DNA from: Planctomycetota bacterium
GTDB lineage: Bacteria > Planctomycetota > Planctomycetia > Pirellulales > UBA1268
Direction of reading: 5' to 3'
Assembly (NCBI GenBank): GCA_027622795.1
Contig: JAQBZA010000221.1
Coordinates: forward strand, 1 to 5,738
Length of the DNA stretch: 5,738 nt
Both the position numbers and the translations under genes were made by a program. Numbering within the stretch: position 1 is the first letter of the stretch; the number at the start of each line of letters is the position of its first letter. The notes beneath the pieces are model-generated. The model was not told the DNA's origin, did not search any database, and saw only the letters and a program-made list of their open reading frames with translations. This document shows, one piece after another, positions 1-5,298 of this stretch.

Positions 1-184
1 CGATCTGGTAGGCCCAGTTGACACTGGACACCGGGGCATCCAGGGCAGCGGCCAGCGGTTTATTGAAGACGCTAAAGCCATACACTTGGCCGATGCACAG
101 GTGCACGGCGATGGCAGTCGGCGGCACGCACCAGCGGGAAAAACCTTGGCCGGCGACAGTGGCTTCTCGGGAAAGGCACGGCAT
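1..184 (-). CDS. OFA-family MFS transporter (oxalate/formate antiporter-like), N-terminal part, cut by left window edge
   Basis: Read on the minus strand from the ATG at 184-182, an open frame of 61 codons runs off the window without a stop. It begins MPCLSREATVAGQGFSRW, then VPPTAIAVHLCIGQVYGFSV and FNKPLAAALDAP. A short polar head, a VPP turn, and a first membrane helix with the HLCIGQ.Y.FSVFN.PL pattern are what I recognise as the start of oxalate/formate antiporter-family (OFA) proteins of the major facilitator superfamily. Members exchange or import small carboxylates across the inner membrane; the substrate here cannot be told. The start fits the usual family head, although no good Shine-Dalgarno lies directly upstream. 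A GTG further upstream in frame (before an in-frame TAA) is a weaker alternative. The gene is divergent from the adenylate cyclase gene, 128 bp away. Only about one of twelve expected helices is visible. Seen: open frame and motif. Recalled: family match. Not known: substrate, or whether the rest is intact. Confidence 0.78.
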   Translation of the reverse strand, partial: MPCLSREATVAGQGFSRWCVPPTAIAVHLCIGQVYGFSVFNKPLAAALDAPVSSVNWAYQI

Positions 185-312
185 GGGATGGGTTGTAGGG
201 CAGAGCGGCCTCCCCCGACAAGAAGCAGCCACCGACTGCCCAGATCTTCCCGACCAGCGAGTCGCTTACGAAAGTGCCCTTGACCATCTATCCTTTGCAG
301 TGGGGGGATGCC
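185..312. other. Divergent intergenic region between transporter and adenylate cyclase
   Basis: This 128-bp gap separates two diverging starts, so it should carry the promoters for both. A TTGACC hexamer at 280-285 (+) looks like a -35, but no fitting -10 follows before the cyclase start. A run of G at 302-307, about 5 bases before the ATG at 313, may serve as a weak Shine-Dalgarno. No clear operator palindrome was seen. Confidence 0.4.
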
Positions 313-2235
313 ATGTCGCAGGCTGAAGCCAACGGTACACACTCCTTCGTCCAGGCTGCAGGTGGCCAAGGTGCACCTGTTGCAGGCGCGTGCGTGCTGG
401 CCCTTCTTGGGCTGGCCGGGAACTACTTCAGCCTGCCTCTGTTTTTCGGCATCGACCTGGTTTTCGGATCCATTGCGACGTTCGTGGGGATTCGGTTACT
501 TGGCCGACGCCTCGGTGTGCTGGTAGCGATTCCAAGCGCGCTCTACACGATCGTGCTGTGGGATCAGCCGTATTCGGCCATCATCCTGCTGTGTGAAGCT
601 ACCTTTGTGGCGCTGCTGGCGCCCCGATTCCGCTATCTGGCGTTGGCCGACGCGGCCTTTTGGCTCGCTCTGGGCGGCCCCCTTCTCATGGCGTTGTTCT
701 GGATCTTTCTTGGCCTGCCCATTTCGGTGAGCGGACTGGTCGCCCTCAAGCAGTTTGTCAATGGCATACTCAATGCATCGCTGGCATCGCTGATCCTCAT
801 TGGCCTCCCGATGTTCAGCAAACGCCGCGATGTGTTGTTCTCCGAACTGCTGTTCACCATCCTCGTGCTCGTCATCCTCGTGCCCGGGGTAGTACTCGTT
901 TCCATCGATACCAGGTTGAGCAAACTCGACCTGGAGGATTCGATTGGAGACAAACTCCAAACCACTGCGGCGTTTGTGAAATCAGAACTCCGCTACGCGA
1001 AGGCGGCATCGGTAGCCGGCGACCAAGACGCCACAGCCCAAGCCGCACTCGATCGCCTGCCATTGGAAAAGGACATTGGCATCCGGTACGTAGCGAATAA
1101 TGGCCGCACGATCGCCACGATTGGAAATCCCGACCTGTCGTCCTCAGGCACCACGCTCCGTGGGAACGGTGGACTTGAGATCTGGCTGCCGGAGCGGGCT
1201 GACGCGCCCACGCTCATTTGGTGGAAACGAGCCAAGTATGTCCTGCGGTCGGATGCAACCGACCTCATGCAGGGAAGTGCCTTGGTCACCACCGCTCAGG
1301 CGGAGCCTCTGATCATGCGACTGCAGGAACGGAATCGACGCTCCTTTCTTATCCTCGGTGGCCTGACTGTCGTGACGATCCTGCTGGCGGTGCTCGCCAC
1401 TCACATTCTGGCCCGCCCCCTGCAAGACCTTGGGCTTGCAAGTAGTCGCCTTGCCGAAGACATCGAGAAAAAAACCCCCGTCGATATTCCCGATAGTTGG
1501 ATCCGTGAGACAAATGCTTTGGCCGAGAAGTTCAGAAACATGGCCTGCGCCTTGGTGAAAAGCTACAGCGCCATCGAGAAAGAGAAGGAGGTGAGCGACG
1601 ATCTCCTGCACAACATTCTGCCTCGGGAAATCGCGAAAGAAATCAAGGAACGCGGAGCGACCGCTGCCAAGCACTTTGACGCAGTGACCGTGTTGTTCAC
1701 GGACTTCAAGGGCTTCACGCAAATCGCCGAGAAGCTTTCACCATCTGAGCTGGTGGCGGAAATCCATACGTGCTTCATCGAATTTGATGCAATCGTCACT
1801 CGACACGGACTTGAAAAAATCAAGACGATCGGAGACGCCTATATGTGCGCAGGTGGAATTCCGGTGCCCAATCACTCCCATGCTCGCGATGCGGTGTCCG
1901 CAGCACTGGAGATTCGCGATTTTATGCTTCGCTATCAGCGATCGCGAGCGGCGAGTGGCCACGACGGCTTTGAAATACGAATCGGTATTCACACGGGCCC
2001 TGTGATTGCCGGGATCGTGGGCAAGAAGAAGTTTGCCTATGACATCTGGGGCGATACGGTCAACACGGCTTCTCGCATTGAGTCAAGCGGCGAAGCCGGC
2101 TTTGTAAACATCAGCGAGGCAACCTACCAACGCGTGCGCGATGATTTTCATTGTGTGCATCGCGGACAAATCGCAGCGAAAGGAAAGGGGCTGATGGATA
2201 TGTATTTCGTCAAAAGCCACTCCAACCAGCGGTAG
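313..2235 (+). CDS. Membrane-bound class III adenylate cyclase with 7-TM-like N-terminus, extracytoplasmic domain and HAMP
   Basis: The product (640 aa from ATG 313) should make cAMP from ATP at the inner membrane. About seven hydrophobic segments lie in residues 23-198, including a PLFFGIDLVFGSIA stretch like the N-terminal membrane domain of some sensor kinases and GGDEF proteins. A soluble, probably periplasmic region follows (about 200-340), then a TM helix (344-366), a HAMP linker (about 367-418), and a signalling coiled coil ending in LLHNILPREIAKEIKERG. The catalytic domain spans about 450-635. All key class III residues are visible: metal-binding Asp464 (FTDFKGFT) and Asp508 (KTIGDAYM), ATP-selecting Lys504 and Asp577 (YDIWGDTVN), and transition-state Asn584 and Arg588 (VNTASR). 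The Lys/Asp pair favours ATP over GTP. ATG 313 is preferred to the in-frame ATG at 274 because a G-rich stretch lies just upstream and the extra 13 residues look non-native. The protein ends soon after the domain, at the edge of a desaturase relic. The ligand sensed is unknown. Confidence 0.93.
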   Translation: MSQAEANGTHSFVQAAGGQGAPVAGACVLALLGLAGNYFSLPLFFGIDLVFGSIATFVGIRLLGRRLGVLVAIPSALYTIVLWDQPYSAIILLCEATFVALLAPRFRYLALADAAFWLALGGPLLMALFWIFLGLPISVSGLVALKQFVNGILNASLASLILIGLPMFSKRRDVLFSELLFTILVLVILVPGVVLVSIDTRLSKLDLEDSIGDKLQTTAAFVKSELRYAKAASVAGDQDATAQAALDRLPLEKDIGIRYVANNGRTIATIGNPDLSSSGTTLRGNGGLEIWLPERADAPTLIWWKRAKYVLRSDATDLMQGSALVTTAQAEPLIMRLQERNRRSFLILGGLTVVTILLAVLATHILARPLQDLGLASSRLAEDIEKKTPVDIPDSWIRETNALAEKFRNMACALVKSYSAIEKEKEVSDDLLHNILPREIAKEIKERGATAAKHFDAVTVLFTDFKGFTQIAEKLSPSELVAEIHTCFIEFDAIVTRHGLEKIKTIGDAYMCAGGIPVPNHSHARDAVSAALEIRDFMLRYQRSRAASGHDGFEIRIGIHTGPVIAGIVGKKKFAYDIWGDTVNTASRIESSGEAGFVNISEATYQRVRDDFHCVHRGQIAAKGKGLMDMYFVKSHSNQR

Positions 2236-2474
2236 CCAACCACCGTCTGCACCACGTTCACTCCGACGACGATCAGGACCCCCACTCGCCGCGCGACGGC
2301 CTTGCCTGGTCGCACGCCGGCTGGCTCTTTCGCAGAGCCCCCGGCCGGCGTACCTATGCCCACTTTGACAAACACTCCCACGACATTCTGGCCGACGACT
2401 ACTACCGCTGGCACGAGCGGCATCTCCTGGCGATCGTGTGGATCTGGAAAGGCTTGGCTTGGCCACCAGCGTGA
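2232..2474 (+). pseudogene. Relic of a membrane fatty-acid desaturase (internal fragment)
   Basis: An open stretch in a different frame from the cyclase begins at the cyclase stop codon and reads VANHRLHHVHSDDDQDPHSP, then RDGLAWSHAGWLF, and further on DILADDYYRWHERHLLAI before a TGA at 2472-2474. The HRLHH box followed by an acidic stretch, DPHSPRDG and W.H.GW.F is the second histidine box region of delta-9-type acyl-lipid/acyl-CoA desaturases. These are integral membrane di-iron enzymes that put double bonds into fatty acyl chains. The first histidine box, the third histidine box and most membrane helices are absent, and there is no start codon of its own, so about 80 of the expected 300 or more residues remain and the product cannot be active. 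The good state of the frame suggests fairly recent truncation. The abrupt junction with the cyclase 3' end marks a recombination point. Seen: motif and truncation. Recalled: family. Confidence 0.72.
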
Positions 2475-2500
2475 TTCGGCCTCGCCACCTCCGCAGTCTC

Positions 2501-2551
2501 GGTCGTGAGCTTCAAGGACGACAATCAGCCGGGTCGTGAGCGTCAGGATCG
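2501..2551 (+). repeat. 20-bp imperfect direct repeat upstream of corA
   Basis: GGTCGTGAGC occurs at 2501-2510 and again at 2532-2541. The similarity continues for about 10 more bases (16 of 20 identical overall). The two copies start 31 bp apart, about three helical turns, so a regulator could bind both on the same DNA face. The second copy ends roughly 60 bp before the corA start. A binding-site role is inference; it could also be a chance or decayed duplication. Confidence 0.35.
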
Positions 2552-2599
2552 CCCGGGGGTGTGTCCGGCCGCTTTTGCTTGTAGGCTGATGTGTGCCTC

Positions 2600-2604
2600 G
2601 AGGG
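2600..2604 (+). promoter_or_regulatory. Shine-Dalgarno-like motif for corA
   Basis: GAGGG lies 9 bases before the ATG at 2614. It is the reason for choosing that start over the GTG at 2593, which it would fall inside. Confidence 0.5.
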
Positions 2605-2613
2605 CCTGACGCG

Positions 2614-3660
2614 ATGATGATCCCGGTCATCTCGGACACGAATCCCGTTGATGGTGACACCGGCATCCGGCCGGTCGGGATCCGCGCCGAGTTTTTTGAC
2701 TTTCATGATCGTTCGCGGGGAAGCCTCCTGCCGGCCGAGATCCGTGGAGCGATCGATCGAGGCCGGTTTGTCTGGCTCGATGTCGACGTGGCCTTGATCG
2801 AGAAAGGCTCCATCGAGGCGACCTTGCCCCCGCACGTGTGCCCGGGAGTGGACTTCCGCCAACTGATCAATGACCACGCCAAGCGGCGGTCACCGTCGCC
2901 CGACGCCCTGCGACGGACGGATCGGGTTCTCCAGCTCACGTTCTTAGGCGGGGCCACCTGCGCCCCAGATGATCCCGGTGAACGGCTTGACGTGGTCATC
3001 GGCGAAGGGTTTCTGGTCACGGTCCATTGGGGGCCCAACGAAGTGCTCGAGGCCGTTCACCGCCACTATGGGCACGACTTCGAGCAGCATGCCGCCACCC
3101 CGAGTTTTCTTCTCTACGAACTCTGCAACGAGCAGGTGGAGCAGTTTCTTGCCGTCAAGACACGGCTCGAAGACGAGGTGGAGGACACCCGCCGCTCGCT
3201 GGCCGACGAGGTGGATCAGCCGGCCTTCGCAGCGGTCGCCTCGGTATCGGGAAAGCTCCTCACGCTCCGCCGACGCGCGTTGCCGGTGCGGCGGGCGCTC
3301 GAAGAGCTTACGTCTCGAAAAACCGTGCTGGTGAGCGAGGCGACACTCACCTATCTCACGGGCATGATCCATTCGCTCGAGCGGCTCTTGTCGGACATCG
3401 CCGCCGATCGAGAGATCCTCGAAACCGCCCTCAATCTCTCGCTGACGGTGATGTCGCACCGTACCAACCAGACGATGAATCGCCTGGCTGTCGTGAGCAC
3501 AATTTTTCTGCCGCTGACCTTCATCTGCGGGGTCTACGGGATGAACTTCGAGGCGATGCCGGAAGTCGACTGGGCCCATGGCTATATCTACTTCTGGATC
3601 CTCTCCGCCTGCATCACGGCGGGGGGGTTCGTGTTCCTCCGCCGCACGAGGCTGCTGTAA
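2614..3660 (+). CDS. corA: CorA-family Mg2+/Co2+ transport protein
   Basis: The product (348 aa from ATG 2614) is a CorA-type divalent cation channel, which works as a homopentamer in the inner membrane and lets Mg2+ (also Co2+/Ni2+) in. The signature GMN is at residues 309-311 within VYGMNFEAMPE, straight after the first membrane helix (about 291-309, with STIFLPLTFICGVYG). The second helix (about 322-344) and a short basic tail (RRTRLL) follow. The long N-terminal part forms the cytoplasmic funnel, including a charged helical stretch (about 165-275) matching the CorA stalk helix. The GMN motif argues against ZntB, which has GVN. ATG 2614 has GAGGG about 9 bases upstream and is the best start; ATG 2617 is adjacent, and a GTG at 2593 would add seven residues but has poorer spacing. 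The length is normal. The flanking relics suggest it is not in an operon with its present neighbours. No Mg2+-sensing leader was recognised. Confidence 0.92.
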   Translation: MMIPVISDTNPVDGDTGIRPVGIRAEFFDFHDRSRGSLLPAEIRGAIDRGRFVWLDVDVALIEKGSIEATLPPHVCPGVDFRQLINDHAKRRSPSPDALRRTDRVLQLTFLGGATCAPDDPGERLDVVIGEGFLVTVHWGPNEVLEAVHRHYGHDFEQHAATPSFLLYELCNEQVEQFLAVKTRLEDEVEDTRRSLADEVDQPAFAAVASVSGKLLTLRRRALPVRRALEELTSRKTVLVSEATLTYLTGMIHSLERLLSDIAADREILETALNLSLTVMSHRTNQTMNRLAVVSTIFLPLTFICGVYGMNFEAMPEVDWAHGYIYFWILSACITAGGFVFLRRTRLL

Positions 3661-3724
3661 CGCCGCCCAGTGTACCGACCGCACGTGCTTGCCGACCTCG
3701 ACACTCGGGCCCACGCTGGAAAGT
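3661..3724. other. Short spacer downstream of corA
   Basis: This is the stretch between the corA stop and the possible minus-strand remnant. I see no strong rho-independent terminator (no GC-rich hairpin followed by a T run). Confidence 0.3.
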
Positions 3725-3835
3725 TCACCCGTAGCGGAGCAGGAGTTCCTGGGCTTCGACGGGCGTGCCGGGCGGCACGAGCACTTCAGCGATCGTGTCT
3801 TCACGCGGGCCGTCCGCACCGTGGCATGGAATGCC
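3725..3835 (-). pseudogene. Possible 3' remnant of an unidentified minus-strand gene
   Basis: On the minus strand this reads GIPCHGADGPREDTIAEVLV, then PPGTPVEAQELLLRYG, then TGA at 3727-3725. The amino-acid make-up (acidic/hydrophobic helix pattern at the end, VPPGTPVE turn) looks like the natural C-terminus of a small protein and not an out-of-frame shadow. It has no start codon of its own apart from internal GTGs, and it touches the end of the transposase relic. It may be a host gene tail cut by the element or an unrelated open stretch. I do not recognise the family. Confidence 0.3.
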
Positions 3836-3836
3836 G

Positions 3837-4286
3837 TTAGAGGCTGTGGATGTCGATCACGGGCAGCTCTTCGGGCGACGCCTGAAAGATTGCCCGGTCG
3901 AAAGTGGACCTGCACGACCTCTCCCCAGTCGGTGGGCGGGCTGCGGGCGGGAGAGACTGGCGGAGGCTCGAGCGGTTCGTCCAGATGCGTGAGGACCTTC
4001 CGGATCGACCCCGGCTTGGGTGTAACGCGATCAGCCGGATGTCGCCGCCGTACCCAAGGGCACTCGAGCGAAAACTCCTCTCCCACCCGCGCCATGAGTT
4101 TCGCGTTGAGCGTCGGGAGGTGTCGTGAGATCGCGGTTGGTCGCATGAGTCGCAGCAGTCGCCGGGGGCATCTCCGCCCGCCGCATGTCCGCCGACCGCA
4201 TCCCCACCGGTCGCGGCATCACGCCGCTTGCCGACATTCGCGATGGTGAGGGCGGTGACGGCAGGCCTGAGCTTGTGATTCGGGAA
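3837..4286 (-). pseudogene. Decayed IS91-like (Y2) transposase, C-terminal third with several frameshifts
   Basis: Successive minus-strand pieces line up, from high to low coordinates, with the C-terminal part of transposases of the IS91 type (Y2 rolling-circle family). They are: FPNHKLRPAVTAL...NVGKRRDAATGG (about 4286-4200); AKLMARVGEEFSLECP (about 4105-4055); GGDIRLIA (about 4048-4025); TPKPGSIRKVLTHLDEP, LEPPPVSPARSPPTDWGE and VVQVH (about 4024-3906); and FDRAIFQASPEELPVIDIHS L ending in TAA (3839-3837). Each piece sits in a different frame from the next, so at least four small indels have accumulated. The one before GGDIRLIA destroys the CP.CGG zinc-binding pair expected there. The N-terminal catalytic half with the HUH and tyrosine motifs is absent. 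Intact members nick single-stranded DNA and move by rolling circle; this copy cannot. Seen: the pieces and frame changes. Recalled: the family pattern. Confidence 0.75.
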
Positions 4287-4311
4287 TGAGCCGGGGCAGG
4301 CGGCGTCGTAG
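4287..4311. other. Junction between transposase relic and membrane-protein tail
   Basis: Transposase similarity fades upstream of FPNHKL at about 4286, and the possible membrane-protein tail opens straight after an in-frame TAG at 4309-4311. The element's old boundary probably lies in this stretch. No inverted repeat was seen, which fits IS91-type elements, since these lack terminal inverted repeats. Confidence 0.3.
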
Positions 4312-4392
4312 TTCGCCCGCGGGCTGCTCGGGGGGATGTTCGCCTGCTACGTCGCGGGCCTCGGGCTGCTCGTCGCCGCCCGGCTCCTGTAG
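4312..4392 (+). pseudogene. Possible 3' tail of a membrane protein gene
   Basis: The plus strand reads FARGLLGGMFACYVAGLGLL followed by VAARLL and TAG at 4390-4392. This is a textbook hydrophobic membrane helix with a short basic end, placed as a natural C-terminus. A stop codon sits just upstream in frame and no start with a ribosome site is present, so if it was a gene only the last 26 codons remain. It would be convergent with the hydrolase gene, 50 bp away. A GC-rich stretch can produce such a helix by chance, so this is tentative. Confidence 0.3.
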
Positions 4393-4442
4393 GGCTGGGC
4401 CGTGGTTGGCAGCCGCGGCGATGCGAGCCTTCGGGCCGGACG

Positions 4443-5210
4443 CTACAGGTCGTACGAGACCCCCGGCCGGACGAGCGCCACGCGGGGCTCGCCGAGCGCG
4501 GCCAGTTCGCGGCCGATGGCGTCGGCATGGCCCACCTTGCCGTGGACGGCGAACACCCGCACCTCCGCGGGCAGCCGGGCGAGTTGGCCGGCGAAGGTCG
4601 CCGGGCAGAGGTGGCCGGTCCGGGTGGCGAGCTCCCGGAGCGAGTTCGGAAAGCTGCACTCCAGGAACACGCCGCGGAGCGTCGGCCGCCGGGCCAGTTC
4701 TTGCCACAAGAGCTCCGTCGGGCCGGTGTCGGCAGCGAAGGCGACGCACGAGCTGCCGTCGTCGACCACCATCGCGAGCGTCTCGCAGGAGTGCGACACG
4801 GGCACCGGCGTGATCCGGCAGCCGGCCCGTTCGACCGTCGCGAGCGGCTCCAGCCGCGTGCCCGTCACGAAGGCGTCGTCCCGCGTCGAGAGCCGGAAGA
4901 AGTCGGGCCAGGTCCGGTCGTTGAACAGGTCGCCGCGGACCTGGGCGAGCGTGTCGGCCGAGGCCAGCACCTCCAGGCAGTCGGGGCCGGGGGTGTAGGT
5001 GTTCTCCACGAGCAGCGGCAGGCTGGCCACGTGGTCGAGGTGGGCGTGGGTGAGGAACACGTGCCGCACCCGCCGCTGCAGCTCCAGATCGGCCTGGAGA
5101 CCGACCGAGCCGGCGTCGATGGCGATCGCGTCGCCCACCAGATAGCTGGAGAGGAACTGGGGTTCCCCGCCCGGTTCACCGCATGCCGACGGCAGCAGTC
5201 GCACGTGCAT
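4443..5210 (-). CDS. Metallo-beta-lactamase-fold hydrolase, class II cyclic-nucleotide phosphodiesterase-like
   Basis: The product (255 aa) is a complete metallo-beta-lactamase-fold enzyme, probably cytosolic. The metal site is visible: His55, His57, Asp59 and His60 (THAHLDHVASLP), His140 (PVSHS), Asp161 (AADTGP) and His223 (VHGK). His200 in TGHLCP may also take part. The HAHLDHVASL form, AADTGPTE, LECSFPN and the GHL.P...A..LA.LP run before the last His are what I associate with class II 3',5'-cyclic-nucleotide phosphodiesterases (PDE1/CpdP type), which hydrolyse cAMP. The usual HLKP-like end motif reads HGKV here, so specificity is uncertain, and other fold members (RNase Z-like, aryl phosphodiesterase) remain possible. 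The start at ATG 5210-5208 has an excellent GGAGAGGG 3 bases upstream; a longer frame from 5321 would read through the intergenic repeat and is rejected. The stop is TAG at 4445-4443. It is divergent from the WspR-type regulator. Confidence 0.85.
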   Translation of the reverse strand: MHVRLLPSACGEPGGEPQFLSSYLVGDAIAIDAGSVGLQADLELQRRVRHVFLTHAHLDHVASLPLLVENTYTPGPDCLEVLASADTLAQVRGDLFNDRTWPDFFRLSTRDDAFVTGTRLEPLATVERAGCRITPVPVSHSCETLAMVVDDGSSCVAFAADTGPTELLWQELARRPTLRGVFLECSFPNSLRELATRTGHLCPATFAGQLARLPAEVRVFAVHGKVGHADAIGRELAALGEPRVALVRPGVSYDL

Positions 5211-5213
5211 CGC

Positions 5214-5221
5214 CCTCTCCG
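5214..5221 (-). promoter_or_regulatory. Strong Shine-Dalgarno for the phosphodiesterase-like gene
   Basis: The minus strand reads GCGGAGAGGGCGATG here: a GGAGAGGG motif just before the ATG at 5210. It is the clearest ribosome site in the window. It fixes the start and removes 37 residues from the longest open frame. Confidence 0.65.
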
Positions 5222-5252
5222 CAGCCCTGGTGATCCGCCGGCTCGACAGTCC

Positions 5253-5260
5253 AGTATAGT
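5253..5260. promoter_or_regulatory. Overlapping divergent -10-like hexamers
   Basis: AGTATAGT is an AT-rich island in very GC-rich DNA. On the minus strand it contains TATACT (5258-5253), on the plus strand TATAGT (5255-5260); both are close to TATAAT. They lie about 42 bases before the hydrolase ATG and 38 before the regulator ATG, as expected for back-to-back promoters. No good -35 is evident on either side. A shared bidirectional promoter is inference. Confidence 0.4.
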
Positions 5261-5265
5261 ACAGG

Positions 5266-5293
5266 GTCGCCCGTCGCCCGTCGCCCGTCGCTC
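5266..5293 (+). repeat. Heptamer tandem repeat (GTCGCCC)
   Basis: GTCGCCC occurs in three perfect copies followed by a fourth with one change (GTCGCTC), placed between the putative -10 and the response-regulator ATG. It fills the spot where a Shine-Dalgarno would be expected. Such short arrays can change copy number by slippage and could tune spacing or translation; that is inference. Confidence 0.6.
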
Positions 5294-5298
5294 GCCGC

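Larger units (their letters stand above)
2475..2613. other. Intergenic leader before corA
   Basis: This 139-bp stretch between the desaturase relic and the CorA start has no open frame that I can match to a family. It carries the imperfect direct repeat listed separately and a GAGGG Shine-Dalgarno-like motif at 2600-2604. No convincing -35/-10 pair was found. Confidence 0.4.

Noticed and set aside
72..287. 71-codon minus-strand frame near the left edge
   Set aside because: The transporter match is in another minus-strand frame, starting at ATG 184; this frame has no recognisable motif.
280..303. TTGACC hexamer as a -35 for the cyclase
   Set aside because: No -10-like hexamer lies at a suitable distance; the following sequence is a G run.
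2148..2666. 172-codon minus-strand frame opposite the desaturase relic
   Set aside because: Its Val/Gly-rich product is the reverse reading of the desaturase fragment and has no start signal or motif.
2944..4146. Long 400-codon minus-strand open frame antisense to corA and beyond
   Set aside because: Its lower half is the shadow of corA, a clear protein on the other strand; only its upper end overlaps genuine transposase pieces, and those continue in other frames.
3723..4314. GTTC tetramers at 3723-3726 and 4311-4314 flanking the transposase relic, as insertion-site marks
   Set aside because: Four-base matches are expected by chance, and IS91-type elements do not duplicate their target, so they prove nothing.
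4219..4813. Long plus- and minus-strand frames rich in Arg, Pro, Ala and Gly around the hydrolase 3' end
   Set aside because: Such composition is typical of shadow frames in high-GC DNA; the hydrolase frame carries the metal-binding motifs.
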